This document shows positions 8,424 to 16,827 of a DNA stretch of 64,000 nucleotides, piece after piece. A program made the translations under genes and the position numbers. The notes below the pieces were generated by a model. The model made no database searches, had not been told where the DNA came from, and was given only the letters and a program-made list of their open reading frames with translations. Source of the DNA: Ructibacterium sp965146665 (GTDB lineage Bacteria; Bacillota; Clostridia; Monoglobales; Monoglobaceae); the NCBI GenBank assembly GCA_965146665.1, contig CBCTHE010000010.1, positions 62,001 through 126,000 on the forward strand, read 5' to 3'. How positions within the stretch are numbered: position 1 is the first letter of the stretch; every line of letters starts with the position of its first letter.

Positions 8424-9050
8424 TTATTTGCTGTAATACTCAACGATCAAATGCTCTTCGATCGGCAGGTCAATATCCTCCCGGTCAGCCAGCGCAACAA
8501 CGCGGCCTTCCATGGTCTCGCGGTTCATGTCGAGCCATTTGGGAACGATTCTGCCCTCCGTAGAGTTCAGGATAGCTTCAAATTTAACGCTGGATCTGCT
8601 CTTTTCGCGGACAGCGACCACATCGCCGGGCTTTACCAGGTAGGAAGGAATGTTGACCTTCTTGCCGTTTACGGTAAAGTGGGCATGGGAAACCAGCTGT
8701 CTTGCCTCGGGCCTGGAGACAGCAAGACCCAGTTTGTATACGACGTTGTCCAGACGGCTCTCTAAGAGCGTCAGCAGGTTTTCACCTGTTACGCCTTCTT
8801 TTTTGTTGGCCATTTCAAAGTAGTGTTCAAACTGGCCTTCCAAAATACCATAGGCGCGTCTTACCTTCTGCTTCTCACGAAGCTGTGTGCCGTATTCGGA
8901 GAGCTTCCGTCTGCCCTGGCCGTGCTGACCGGGGGCATAGGCACGTCTGGTCACCGCACACTTGTCAGTGTAGCATCTGTCACCCTTTAAGAATAACTTT
9001 TGACCTTCACGTCTGCAGATTCTGCAAACAGATTCTGTATATCTAGCCAT
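8424..9050 (-). CDS. rpsD: 30S ribosomal protein S4 (zinc-binding C+ form)
   Basis: Primary 16S rRNA binder that starts 30S body assembly and helps proofreading. The 208-residue chain starts MARYTESVCRICRREG. It keeps four cysteines at about residues 9, 12, 26 and 31, the zinc-binding C+ version. The S4 RNA-binding domain spans roughly residues 98-160, with SRLDNVVYKLGLAVSRPEARQLVSHAHFTVNGK. In Bacillus rpsD is a separate gene; here it lies in the alpha operon, as in many Clostridia. Confidence 0.97.
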   Translation of the reverse strand: MARYTESVCRICRREGQKLFLKGDRCYTDKCAVTRRAYAPGQHGQGRRKLSEYGTQLREKQKVRRAYGILEGQFEHYFEMANKKEGVTGENLLTLLESRLDNVVYKLGLAVSRPEARQLVSHAHFTVNGKKVNIPSYLVKPGDVVAVREKSRSSVKFEAILNSTEGRIVPKWLDMNRETMEGRVVALADREDIDLPIEEHLIVEYYSK

Positions 9051-9070
9051 TTACTATTTCACCTCCGTCA

Positions 9071-9463
9071 TTACACACGTCTTCTCTTCGGCGGTCTGCA
9101 TCCGTTGTGGGGAATCGGTGTAACGTCCTTAATCATATTCACTTCGAGGCCTGCAACCTGCAGAGCGCGGATCGCCGCCTCACGGCCGGAACCCGGTCCC
9201 TTAACAAAAACCTCGACATACTTCAAGCCATGCTCCATCGCCGCTTTCGCAGCGGTCTCAGCGGCCATCTGCGCCGCGAAGGGAGTGCTCTTTCTGGAAC
9301 CTCTGAAACCGAGGCCGCCGGCGGATGCCCATGAAATAGCATTTCCGGCTACGTCTGTAATCGTAACAATGGTGTTGTTAAACGTAGATTTGATATGTGC
9401 CGCACCGCGCTCAATGTTCTTTTTCTCTCTGCGGCGGCGTGTTCTTTTAACTGCCTTTGCCAT
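9071..9463 (-). CDS. rpsK: 30S ribosomal protein S11
   Basis: Platform protein of the 30S subunit near the Shine-Dalgarno helix. I start it at ATG 9461-9463 (MAKAVKRTRRRREKKN, 130 residues). That ATG follows GGAGGTG by nine bases; an upstream in-frame GTG is part of that site. Signature segments are HIKSTFNNTIVTITD, GFRGSRKSTPFAAQMAA and the basic C-terminus NGCRPPKRRRV. A roughly 200-bp spacer precedes it after rpsM. Confidence 0.97.
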   Translation of the reverse strand: MAKAVKRTRRRREKKNIERGAAHIKSTFNNTIVTITDVAGNAISWASAGGLGFRGSRKSTPFAAQMAAETAAKAAMEHGLKYVEVFVKGPGSGREAAIRALQVAGLEVNMIKDVTPIPHNGCRPPKRRRV

Positions 9464-9663
9464 TGTATCTTTCACCTCCTGAAAATACGAATCTCTACCT
9501 TAAATATAAATCCATGTAGAAAAATCAAAGTTCTGTCCGCACAGCCGCGGCCATGCGTGTTTTCCCCTGCGAAAGCCAATAGAATCAGACCCGGCGGCGC
9601 CTTCCGCACAGGCGGAATATGCCGGGCTTCGGTCAGACGGCCTGGGCCGTCACTGCCGAAATC

Positions 9664-10029
9664 CTATTTCTTCTTATTCGCAATGGTCTTTTTCGGGCCC
9701 TTCCGGGTTCTGGCGTTGGTCTTAGACCGCTGTCCGCGAACCGGCAGGCTCTTTCTGTGACGAAGACCCCTGTAGCAGTTGATCTCCATCAGGCGCTTGA
9801 TGTCCAGCGCGATGTCTCTGCGAAGGTCACCCTCTACATTGTAGTGGTCGATTTCAGCTCTCAGCTTCGATACCTCATCCTCCGTCAAGTCACGAACTCT
9901 GGTGTCAGGATTCACACCGGTAGCCTCCAGAATTTTCTTAGAAGTAGAAAGACCAATACCAAAAATATAAGTGAGACCAATCTCAACTCTCTTGTCATTG
10001 GGCAAATCTACACCTGCGATACGTGCCAT
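9664..10029 (-). CDS. rpsM: 30S ribosomal protein S13
   Basis: Head protein of the 30S subunit that contacts the P-site tRNA and forms intersubunit bridges. The 121-residue product begins MARIAGVDLPNDKRVEIGLTYI and contains the helix-two-turn-helix GRS..K..LEATGVNPDTRV region. It ends in the basic SLPVRGQRSKTNARTRKGPKK tail. It lies 130 bp after rpmJ in the alpha operon and has a GGAGGTG site before the ATG. Confidence 0.97.
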   Translation of the reverse strand: MARIAGVDLPNDKRVEIGLTYIFGIGLSTSKKILEATGVNPDTRVRDLTEDEVSKLRAEIDHYNVEGDLRRDIALDIKRLMEINCYRGLRHRKSLPVRGQRSKTNARTRKGPKKTIANKKK

Positions 10030-10159
10030 AAAGTTTTCACCTCCATTGATTTTTTGAAAAAACAGTGGAGCAGAATTTCACCCGCGCGTGCGCGGCGTCA
10101 GCTTATAGGTGTTTGTGGGTAATAAGCCTGACCCTGCTCCAGTCCGAACATTTTAAAAA

Positions 10160-10273
10160 TCAGCCCTGCTTCTGCTTATGCCGGGGATTTTCACAAATGA
10201 CCATGACCCTGCCTTTTCTTTTGATAATTTTACACTTTTCACAAATAGGTTTTACGGAAGGTTGTACTTTCAT
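10160..10273 (-). CDS. rpmJ: 50S ribosomal protein L36 (zinc-binding form)
   Basis: The smallest large-subunit protein, 37 residues, binding 23S rRNA near the factor site. The sequence starts MKVQPSVKPICEKCKII. It keeps the zinc ligands Cys11, Cys14, Cys27 and His32, so it is the C+ form. A GGAGGTGAAGGC site precedes the ATG. It is the first gene behind a strong internal promoter and leads rpsM-rpsK-rpsD-rpoA-rplQ. Confidence 0.96.
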   Translation of the reverse strand: MKVQPSVKPICEKCKIIKRKGRVMVICENPRHKQKQG

Positions 10274-10340
10274 TGCCTTCACCTCCTAAATTTGTACTCG
10301 CCCGTTTACAGACACTTTCACTCATAAAACGAACTAGTCT

Positions 10341-10369
10341 ATCATATCACGGAAATGGGATTATGTCAA
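10341..10369 (-). promoter_or_regulatory. internal sigma-A promoter of the alpha operon
   Basis: Minus-strand TTGACA (10364-10369) and TATGAT (10341-10346) with a 17-bp spacer, about 70 bp before rpmJ. It splits the long ribosomal-protein cluster, so rpmJ-rplQ can be transcribed independently of the S10 promoter. Confidence 0.8.
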
Positions 10370-10503
10370 TGATTTTTTACAAACATCCACTGTAGAAGTA
10401 TCCGGCCAAATACGGGCGTTTTGTTGTCTATTTTGCCTATGCCGTCTGCCGTTCGGCCCGGCTCACCCGGCTTTCAGACCCATCGGTCCCCTGTCCGGCC
10501 CCC

Positions 10504-10567
10504 AAAAGGAATATCCGTATCAAAACTCCGGCATGAGAGGTCCGGACAGCGTTGATACGGATATTCC
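10504..10567 (-). terminator. long-stem hairpin downstream of infA
   Basis: Perfect 16-bp inverted repeat (GGAATATCCGTATCAA at 10508-10523, its complement at 10552-10567) with a further TCCGG/CCGGA pairing inside the loop. On the minus strand it is followed by TTTT, then GGGGG. It lies in the 442-bp gap between infA and rpmJ, just upstream of the rpmJ promoter, and probably ends or attenuates the infA transcript. The rest of the gap is GC-rich and shows no gene. Confidence 0.6.
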
Positions 10568-10715
10568 CTGTCATCCCGCCCGCTGAAGCATGGGCGGGAC
10601 CGCACTTGCTTTGTCTGCTCCATCTCCGGACGCCGCTGTCCGCAGAGTCCCCGCCTGTACAGCACGCGTCAGGCAAGCTTCCCGGACATGCGCCGGTCCA
10701 TGGAATACTCCGCCG

Positions 10716-10934
10716 CTATTTCGCCCGCCATGTAATCCTGCCCTTGGTCAGGTCATACGGCGAGATCTCAACCGTTACCTTGTCTCCCGGCAGAATACGG
10801 ATAAAATGCATACGCAGTTTTCCGGAGATATGCGCCAGAATCTGGTGTCCGTTTTCCAGTTCAACCTTAAACATCGCATTGGGCAATGCCTCCAGCACGG
10901 TGCCCTCTACTTCCAAAACATCCTCTTTTGACAT
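10716..10934 (-). CDS. infA: translation initiation factor IF-1
   Basis: OB-fold protein that binds the ribosomal A site with IF-2 and IF-3 during initiation. The 72-residue product has normal length: MSKEDVLEVEGTVLEALPNA, then GHQILAHISGKLRMHFIRILPGDKV and the ending SPYDLTKGRITWR. It has an AAGGAGGTG site. It follows the KOW protein at 70 bp and is separated from rpmJ by a hairpin and a new promoter. Confidence 0.98.
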   Translation of the reverse strand: MSKEDVLEVEGTVLEALPNAMFKVELENGHQILAHISGKLRMHFIRILPGDKVTVEISPYDLTKGRITWRAK

Positions 10935-11004
10935 ACAAGTTCACCTCCTTGTTATGCTTGCGCCGCGCCGCGGTCCTGCCCGCGGAATCAGCGCCCTCTG
11001 CATT

Positions 11005-11274
11005 TTATTGATTGAGCATTTCCCTGATAGCCTTCCGGACGGATGTGTTGTTCATCCGCTCCGGGTGGCTTTCCATCCACGCGCATACCAGGCCGGTGCC
11101 CCGGACATGCTTCTGCTTCTTTTTCTTGCATTTGCCGGCCTTTCTGTGTTTCCCGTCGCAGAGCCACAGAAAAGCGCCTTCCCTCCGAACCACCAAAAAG
11201 CGGCCGCCCCTGTCATGTCCAGAAACAGACTCCACCAGTTCTCCTATCTGAATGCCGCCGCGCTCCGCTCTCAT
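11005..11274 (-). CDS. KOW-domain RNA-binding protein between map and infA
   Basis: An 89-residue KOW-motif protein of the L14e/L6e/L27e-like group often annotated between map and infA in Clostridia. Residues 8-31 (IQIGELVESVSGHDRGGRFLVV) form the KOW loop with its conserved glycine. A Lys-rich stretch GKHRKAGKCKKKKQKH follows. The ATG overlaps the map stop codon (ATGA at 11271-11274), so it is probably translationally coupled to map. A ribosome-associated role is likely from context, but the function is not established. Confidence 0.8.
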   Translation of the reverse strand: MRAERGGIQIGELVESVSGHDRGGRFLVVRREGAFLWLCDGKHRKAGKCKKKKQKHVRGTGLVCAWMESHPERMNNTSVRKAIREMLNQ

Positions 11275-12032
11275 GACTCATTTCCTTCCGGCAGGGTCAG
11301 CAGACAGGGCGCGCCGCCAGTTACAAGCACACTGTTTTCATAGTGGGCGGAGAGCTTTCCGTCCTTGGTGAACACGGTCCACTCATTGGAACTGACATAA
11401 TACTCCTTTGCCCCCTGACAGACCATTGGCTCAATGGCCAGGCACATACCGGCCCGAAGCCGGATGCCGCGCATATGGCTGACGTAGTTGGGGATCTCAG
11501 GGTCCTCGTGCAGGCTGGCGCCCACGCCGTGGCCGCAGTAGTTCCGCAGGACCGCGTATCCGTTGGCCTCCACATACTGCTGGACCGCATGAGAAATATC
11601 TGAAACCCGGCATCCCTCCCGCGCATAGGGGAGCGCCTCAAAAAAGCTCTGCCGGGTTACGTCAATCAGCCGCTGGGCCTCCGAATCAATTCTGCCAACC
11701 CCAAAGGTCCGGCATGCGTCACCGTGATACCCTTTGTAGCAGGCGCCCACATCAATGCTCACGATATCCCCCTCCCGGAGCTCCCGGCCGTCCGGAATCC
11801 CGTGAATGATCTCGTTGTTGACACTGGCGCAGACACTGCCCGGAAACCCGCCGTAGCCCTTAAAGGACGCCTTGCACCCCTGGGACTTGATATACTTTTC
11901 CGCCACCCGGTCAAGCTCCAGGGTGGTCACGCCGGGTTTGACGGCCTCCCGGACCGCCTCCAATGTCTCAAAGGTGATCCGGCCCGCGATCTTCATTTTT
12001 TCAATTTCTGATTTTGATTTGATGGTTACCAT
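11271..12032 (-). CDS. map: type I methionine aminopeptidase
   Basis: Metalloenzyme that removes the initiator methionine from nascent proteins. The 253-residue product begins MVTIKSKSEIEKMKIAGRI. It has the pita-bread fold landmarks: HGIPDGRELREGDIVSIDVGA with the first metal Asp, GDACRTFGVG with the second Asp, NYCGHGVGASLHEDPEIPNY with the metal His, and the glutamates of AIEPMV and of the SSNEWTVFTKDGKLSAHYE segment. It lies 8 bp after adk and overlaps the KOW gene by 4 nt, the standard secY-adk-map order. Confidence 0.97.
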   Translation of the reverse strand: MVTIKSKSEIEKMKIAGRITFETLEAVREAVKPGVTTLELDRVAEKYIKSQGCKASFKGYGGFPGSVCASVNNEIIHGIPDGRELREGDIVSIDVGACYKGYHGDACRTFGVGRIDSEAQRLIDVTRQSFFEALPYAREGCRVSDISHAVQQYVEANGYAVLRNYCGHGVGASLHEDPEIPNYVSHMRGIRLRAGMCLAIEPMVCQGAKEYYVSSNEWTVFTKDGKLSAHYENSVLVTGGAPCLLTLPEGNES

Positions 12033-12039
12033 AACAGCC

Positions 12040-12672
12040 TCAGTCCTCCAGCGCCTTGAGCACTTCCGCGGTGGTGTCCGCGATCTCTTCCTGGCCCAGC
12101 GCCGTCCGAAGCATACCCTTTTGTGTATAGTATTTCAAAAGCGGCTCGGTCTGTGTATGGTAAACCTCCAGCCGGCTCTTGACCGTCTCCGGCTTATCGT
12201 CCGCCCGGGTGACCAGTTTGCCGCCGCAGTTGTCGCAGACGCCGTCCACCTTGGGCTTTCGATACGCCTGATGGAAGGTGGTCGCGCATTTGCTGCACTC
12301 CAGGCGGCCGGACAGACGGCTGATGATTTTCTCGTCCGGAACCACGATGTTCAGCACCTTGTCAATGGTGATCGCCGAAGCGTCCAGGGCTTCTGCCTGC
12401 GCCAGCGTCCTGGGAAACCCGTCCAGAATAAAGCCGTTCCTGCAGTCGTCCTTGGAGAGACGGTCGTCCATGACCCGGATCATGATGTCATCCGGAATCA
12501 GGCTGCCGCCGTCAATGTACGTCTGGGCAAGCTTGCCCAGCTCTGTGCCCTCCTGAATATTGTGACGAAGGATCGCACCGGTCGAAATTGTGGGAATACC
12601 GAAATGTTCGCTCAGCTTTTCCGCCTGTGTGCCCTTTCCAGCTCCGGGAGCTGCCAATAAAATAAGTCTCAT
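12040..12672 (-). CDS. adk: adenylate kinase (zinc-lid form)
   Basis: Interconverts ATP + AMP and 2 ADP and so sets the adenylate energy balance. I start at ATG 12670-12672, giving MRLILLAAPGAGKGTQAEKL (210 residues). An in-frame ATG three codons upstream sits only one base from the AAGGA site. Visible elements are the P-loop APGAGKGT, the AMP-binding region with FGIPTISTGAILR, FILDGFPRTLAQAEAL, and a LID with CSKC and CDNC pairs, the zinc-binding type common in Gram-positives. It follows secY after a 208-bp gap. Confidence 0.96.
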   Translation of the reverse strand: MRLILLAAPGAGKGTQAEKLSEHFGIPTISTGAILRHNIQEGTELGKLAQTYIDGGSLIPDDIMIRVMDDRLSKDDCRNGFILDGFPRTLAQAEALDASAITIDKVLNIVVPDEKIISRLSGRLECSKCATTFHQAYRKPKVDGVCDNCGGKLVTRADDKPETVKSRLEVYHTQTEPLLKYYTQKGMLRTALGQEEIADTTAEVLKALED

Positions 12673-12889
12673 GTGATCCATATCCTTTCCTATTCCAGAC
12701 TATGCGCTTTGGCATCCATTCTTTCACACAATCTGAAACTTTGCTAAAAAAGAAACATTACGCGCGCCCAGAGGCGACGCCGCGAATTCCTTCGTAATAA
12801 ACGGATAGAGCAGAACCCGTTCGTGCTGCTTGCATAAGCGGTTTCTACTCTTCCGTAAATCGCACAGACCTGTGCGCAGTATTTGATTC

Positions 12890-14170
12890 CTATTCCAAAA
12901 ATCCCTTGTAATGTCTCATGAGCATCTGGGATTCCAGATCCTTTACGGTCTCAAGCGCAACACCGACCACAATCAGGATAGAGGTACCGCCGATTGCGAA
13001 GTTCGAGATATGCAGACCCAGGTTCATAAAGATCGGGAGTACCGCAATGACGCCCAGGAACACCGCGCCCGCCAGGGTAATTCTGGACAGCACTCTGGAG
13101 ATATAGTCCGTGGTAGGCCGTCCGGGACGGATACCGGGAATGAACCCGCCGTTCTTCTTCATGTTGTTGGACATTTCCACCGGGTTGAACTGAATCGCCG
13201 TGTAGAAATAGGTAAAGAAGATGATCAGCAGGAAATACAGCACCGCATAGACCCAGGAGGTACTGGAGAACACCCAGAGGAAGCCGCCCCAGAATCCCTT
13301 GTCACCGGGCTGTACGCCAAAGAAGCTGGCGATGGTCCCGGGGAACGCCATGATGGACATGGCAAAGATGATGGGGATGACGCCCGCGGCCGCGACCTTG
13401 ATCGGGATATGGGTGCTCTGTCCGCCGTACATCTTTCTGCCCACAACGCGCTTTGCGTACTGGACGGGGATCCGCCGTTCCGCCTCGTTCATGGTGACAA
13501 CCACGCCGATCACAGCCACGGCCAGAATCAGCAGTGCCAGCGCGCCGATCCAGTTGAGGCTTCCGCTCTGCAGATATGCCCACAGGGAGGTAAACATACC
13601 CGGCAGTCTGGATACGATACCCGCAAAGATGATCAGAGAGATACCGTTGCCCACACCCTTTTCTGTGATCTGCTCGCCGAGCCACATCAGGAACGCGGTA
13701 CCTGCAGTAAAGGTGGTGATAACAACCACAGCAGTCGCCCAGCCCGGATTCGTTACCGCATGGTAAGAATTGAGCAGGAAGTAAAGACCGACCGCCTGGA
13801 CCAGGGCCAGAACCACAGTTCCGTACCGCATCATCTGCGCGATCTTCTTTCTGCCGTCCTCGCCCTCTTTCTGCATCCGTTCAAGGGCAGGGATCGCAAC
13901 GCATAAAAGCTGCATGATAATGGATGAATTGATGTACGGAGTAATGCTCATCGCGAAGATCGTCGCGTTCTGGAACGCACCGCCGGACACCAGATCAATA
14001 AAACCAAACATCGAATTTTCAGTGCTGAACAGCGCCTTCATCTGTTCCGGATCAAGCAGCGGAACAGGAATACATGAACCCAGCCGGAAAATCACCAACA
14101 AAACAAAGGTGTAAATGAGCTTTTTTCTCAGGTCGACAATCTTCCATGCGTTTCTGATTGTATCGATCAT
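12890..14170 (-). CDS. secY: preprotein translocase channel subunit SecY
   Basis: Central pore of the Sec translocon. The 426-residue protein has ten hydrophobic segments and begins MIDTIRNAWKIVDLRKKLIYTFVLLVIFRLG. The conserved GGAFQNATIFAMSITPYINSS plug/TM2 area and the cytoplasmic loop NEAERRIPVQYAKR are present. Near the end are GIRPGRPTTDYISRVLSRIT and LIVVGVALETVKDLESQM. It starts 2 bp after rplO. A small perfect hairpin (CGCACAG/CTGTGCG, 12861-12876) follows the stop but has no T-run. Confidence 0.98.
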   Translation of the reverse strand: MIDTIRNAWKIVDLRKKLIYTFVLLVIFRLGSCIPVPLLDPEQMKALFSTENSMFGFIDLVSGGAFQNATIFAMSITPYINSSIIMQLLCVAIPALERMQKEGEDGRKKIAQMMRYGTVVLALVQAVGLYFLLNSYHAVTNPGWATAVVVITTFTAGTAFLMWLGEQITEKGVGNGISLIIFAGIVSRLPGMFTSLWAYLQSGSLNWIGALALLILAVAVIGVVVTMNEAERRIPVQYAKRVVGRKMYGGQSTHIPIKVAAAGVIPIIFAMSIMAFPGTIASFFGVQPGDKGFWGGFLWVFSSTSWVYAVLYFLLIIFFTYFYTAIQFNPVEMSNNMKKNGGFIPGIRPGRPTTDYISRVLSRITLAGAVFLGVIAVLPIFMNLGLHISNFAIGGTSILIVVGVALETVKDLESQMLMRHYKGFLE

Positions 14171-14172
14171 TC

Positions 14173-14613
14173 TTATACCACCTCAGCCTTTCCGCCTGCT
14201 GCTGCGATCTTCTCAGCCGCGCTCTTGCTGAATCTCTTCGCTTTCACTGTGAGATTCTTGGTGAGCTCGCCGCGGCCCAGGATGACTACGCCGTCACAGA
14301 TCTTGGAGATAATGCCGGCTTCTTTCAGCACTTCCGCGGTTACTTCCGTGCCGTTTTCCAGTTTGTTCAGAACTTCGACGTTGACAGATACATACTGCTT
14401 CGCGAAAATATTGGTGAAACCACGTTTCGGAAGTCTTCTATAGATGGGCATCTGGCCACCTTCAAAGCCCGGACGAACACCGCCGCCGCTGCGGGCGTTC
14501 TGACCCTTGTGACCCTTGCCACTGGTCTTTCCGTTGCCGCTTGCATGGCCTCTACCAACTCTGTATGCCTTTTTCTTGGAGCCTTCGCTCGGAGATAATT
14601 CATGGAGTTTCAT
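14173..14613 (-). CDS. rplO: 50S ribosomal protein L15
   Basis: Late-assembly large-subunit protein. The start is ATG 14611-14613 (MKLHELSPSEGSKKKAYRVG, 146 residues), six bases after GGAGGTG; a longer in-frame start is not supported. The glycine- and basic-rich N-terminus with GRGHASGNGKTSGKGHKGQ and RPGFEGGQMPIYRRLPKRGF is diagnostic. It stops 2 bp before secY. A CTGCGGA/TCCGCAG hairpin lies in the upstream spacer. Confidence 0.97.
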   Translation of the reverse strand: MKLHELSPSEGSKKKAYRVGRGHASGNGKTSGKGHKGQNARSGGGVRPGFEGGQMPIYRRLPKRGFTNIFAKQYVSVNVEVLNKLENGTEVTAEVLKEAGIISKICDGVVILGRGELTKNLTVKAKRFSKSAAEKIAAAGGKAEVV

Positions 14614-14711
14614 TGTGTCCACCTCCTCCTTTTTATTCAAAATTGTTTGTGGAACCTGCGGACAAGTCCGCAGCGCGCCGCCGGGATGAACCCCGGCCGC
14701 AGAATTGCTTC

Positions 14712-14891
14712 TTATTCGGACACTTCAACCAGGTGCTTCACCTTGAAGATCATGCCGCGGATCTGGGGCGTGTCGTTCTTTTCCACGATCTGGCCGATCT
14801 TCTTCAGGCCCAGCGCCTCAACGGTAGCGATCTGATCCTTTTTGCATCCGATGGTACTCTTTTTCAGTGTGACCTTTATTGTATTCGCCAA
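14712..14891 (-). CDS. rpmD: 50S ribosomal protein L30 (TTG start)
   Basis: Small large-subunit protein, 59 residues when started at TTG 14889-14891 (L/MANTIKVTLKKSTIGCKKDQ). The TTG lies seven bases after AGGAGGG, and the resulting N-terminus matches the family. The longer reading from an ATG upstream runs through the Shine-Dalgarno. The conserved ATVEALGLKKIGQIVEKNDTP segment and the terminal hydrophobic/acidic tail fit L30. It lies between rpsE and rplO. Confidence 0.94.
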   Translation of the reverse strand: MANTIKVTLKKSTIGCKKDQIATVEALGLKKIGQIVEKNDTPQIRGMIFKVKHLVEVSE

Positions 14892-14922
14892 GGATAAACC
14901 CTCCTGTCTCAAACTAATTTAA

Positions 14923-15453
14923 TTAACCGAGGATCTCTTCCGGCTTTTTCCCTCTGAGCTGAGCAACCTCTTCCACACTCTTGAGAGATGCCAGACCCTC
15001 GATGGTCGCCGCAACAACATTCTTGGGGTTGTTGCTGCGCAGACACTTTGTACGGATGTCTCTGATGCCCGCCAGCTCCAGTACCGCACGCGCGGGACCG
15101 CCCGCAATAACACCAGTACCTTCCGCAGCCGGTTTCAAAAGAACCCGGCCGGCGCCATACTCACCGATGATCTCGTGAGGAATGGTCGTCTTCACCATGG
15201 GAACAGTGATCATGTTCTTCTTTGCGTCATCAATGCCCTTGCGGATCGCGTCGGGAATTTCAGCCGCCTTGCCCATGCCGCAGCCCACATGTCCATTGCC
15301 GTCGCCGACAACAACCAGTGCGCTGAACCGGAAGGTTCTACCGCCCTTCACAACCTTTGCGACACGGTTCAGATGAACTACTTTTTCCTGTATATCAAGC
15401 ACGTCAGCGTCAATACGCGGCTGCTTTCTGGTTCTTTCACCTTTTTCTGCCAT
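14923..15453 (-). CDS. rpsE: 30S ribosomal protein S5
   Basis: Decoding-fidelity protein of the 30S body and spectinomycin target. The 176 residues include the N-terminal double-stranded RNA-binding fold (about 20-85): EKVVHLNRVAKVVKGGRTFRFSALVVVGDGNGHVGCGMGKA. The C-terminal domain follows with GRVLLKPAAEGTGVIAGGPARAVLELAGI. The start is ATG with an AGAGGTGAAAC site. It sits in the spc section between rplR and rpmD. Confidence 0.97.
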   Translation of the reverse strand: MAEKGERTRKQPRIDADVLDIQEKVVHLNRVAKVVKGGRTFRFSALVVVGDGNGHVGCGMGKAAEIPDAIRKGIDDAKKNMITVPMVKTTIPHEIIGEYGAGRVLLKPAAEGTGVIAGGPARAVLELAGIRDIRTKCLRSNNPKNVVAATIEGLASLKSVEEVAQLRGKKPEEILG

Positions 15454-15478
15454 TTATGTTTCACCTCTTTCTCGACGA

Positions 15479-15841
15479 TTAGAATTTCAGGCCGCCCTCA
15501 CGCGCTGCCTCAGCGAGCTCTGCAACTCTGCCGTGATACACATATCCGCCTCTGTCAAATACGACTTCGGCAATGCCCTTCTCTGCCGCTTTTTTAGCAA
15601 TCAGTGCGCCAACCGCTTTTGCAGCTTCCTTGTTGCCGCCATAATTCGCTTTGAGCTCTGCATCCAGAGTTGATGCGGAAACCAGGGTATTGCCTGCTGT
15701 GTCGTCAATGATTTGAGCGTATATGTTCTGCCGACTTCTGAACACGCACAGTCTGGGGCACTCCGCAGTGCCGGAGACCTTTTTGCGGACTCTGGCGTGT
15801 CTGGCAAGTCTTGATACATTGCTATTGACCTTCTTAATCAT
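15479..15841 (-). CDS. rplR: 50S ribosomal protein L18
   Basis: 5S rRNA-binding protein of the central protuberance. The 120-residue product has a basic N-terminus (MIKKVNSNVSRLARHARVRKK). It carries the core CPRLCVFRSRQNIYAQIIDD and ends AFDRGGYVYHGRV-type (VVFDRGGYVYHGRVAELAEAAREGGLKF), the family signature. It lies between rplF and rpsE with short spacers and an AGGAGGTG site. Confidence 0.97.
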   Translation of the reverse strand: MIKKVNSNVSRLARHARVRKKVSGTAECPRLCVFRSRQNIYAQIIDDTAGNTLVSASTLDAELKANYGGNKEAAKAVGALIAKKAAEKGIAEVVFDRGGYVYHGRVAELAEAAREGGLKF

Positions 15842-15865
15842 TACGTTTGCACCTCCTTGCGGTTA

Positions 15866-16411
15866 TTACTTCTTAGAACCAGCCTTACCTTCCTTACGTC
15901 TGATGTGTTCCTCGACGTACTTGATACCCTTGCCCTTATAAGGCTCCGGCGGTCTCTTCTCGCGCACATTGGCGGCGAACTGACCCACCTTCTGCTTATC
16001 TGGTCCGGAAATGATAATCTGGTTGGGCTGAGGAACGTCGATGGTAATGCCGTCGGTCTCCTCCATCTCCACCTGGTGAGAATAACCGAGGTTCATAACC
16101 AGCTTATTGCCCTGCTTTGCAGCCCTGTAACCAACGCCGTTGATCTCCAGCTGTCTTTTAAAGCCTTCTGTCACGCCCACTACCATATTGCTCAGCAGGG
16201 TACGGGTCAGGCCGTGCAGGGATTTGTGCGTCTTGTCCTCAGACGGACGCTTTACTTCGATTGTATCGCCGTTTTGCTCTATGATCATGTCCGCGGGCAG
16301 CTGCTGTGCCAGTTCGCCCTTGGGACCCTTTACGGTAACTTCATTGTTTGCGCCGATTGCAACAGTGACACCAGCGGGCACTGTGATCGGCATCTTTCCA
16401 ATACGAGACAA
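15866..16411 (-). CDS. rplF: 50S ribosomal protein L6 (TTG start)
   Basis: Large-subunit protein near the factor-binding site. I use TTG 16409-16411 as start, giving L/MSRIGKMPITVPAGVTV (181 residues), eight bases after GGAGG. A frame-continuous upstream codon would add eight non-conserved residues. Two L6 repeats are visible, and the C-terminal signature GPDKQKVGQFAANVREKRPPEPYKGKGIKY is complete. It lies between rpsH and rplR. Confidence 0.95.
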   Translation of the reverse strand: MSRIGKMPITVPAGVTVAIGANNEVTVKGPKGELAQQLPADMIIEQNGDTIEVKRPSEDKTHKSLHGLTRTLLSNMVVGVTEGFKRQLEINGVGYRAAKQGNKLVMNLGYSHQVEMEETDGITIDVPQPNQIIISGPDKQKVGQFAANVREKRPPEPYKGKGIKYVEEHIRRKEGKAGSKK

Positions 16412-16428
16412 TGAATTCTCCTCCTTTC

Positions 16429-16827
16429 TTACCAAATAAATGCCAGCACTTCTCCGCCAACGTTCTGACGGCGTGCCTCCTTGTCAGTCATAACGCCCTT
16501 AGACGTAGAGATGATCGCAATACCCAAGCCTTTGAGGACTTTGGGCAGCTCATCCTTGGATGCGTAGGACCGCAGGCCGGGCTTACTTACTCTCTTGAGT
16601 CCCGTGAGGACCTTCTGCTTGTTTTCACCGTATTTCAGAGTGATACGGATCACACCCTGCAGGTTGTCGTCAATGGTCTCGACGTTTTTGATGTAACCCT
16701 CTTCCAGCAGGATTTTTGCGATTGCCTTTTTCATATTAGAAGCCGGAATGTCGACAGTGGTATGTCTGGCATTGTTGGCGTTTCTGATTCTTGTCAGCAT
16801 ATCTGCGATCGGATCTGTAATATGCAT
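16429..16827 (-). CDS. rpsH: 30S ribosomal protein S8
   Basis: 16S rRNA central-domain binder and, in enterobacteria, the spc operon repressor. The start is ATG 16825-16827 (MHITDPIADMLTRIRNANNA, 132 residues) after AAAGGAGGT; a 24-codon upstream extension is open but unsupported. The C-terminal GLGIAIISTSKGVMTDKEARRQNVGGEVLAFIW signature is complete. A roughly 146-bp spacer separates it from rpsZ. Confidence 0.97.
   Translation of the reverse strand: MHITDPIADMLTRIRNANNARHTTVDIPASNMKKAIAKILLEEGYIKNVETIDDNLQGVIRITLKYGENKQKVLTGLKRVSKPGLRSYASKDELPKVLKGLGIAIISTSKGVMTDKEARRQNVGGEVLAFIW

Noticed and set aside
12911..13906. 331-codon plus-strand frame opposite secY
   Set aside because: Antisense shadow of secY; its charged, His/Asp/Gln-rich product has no domain.
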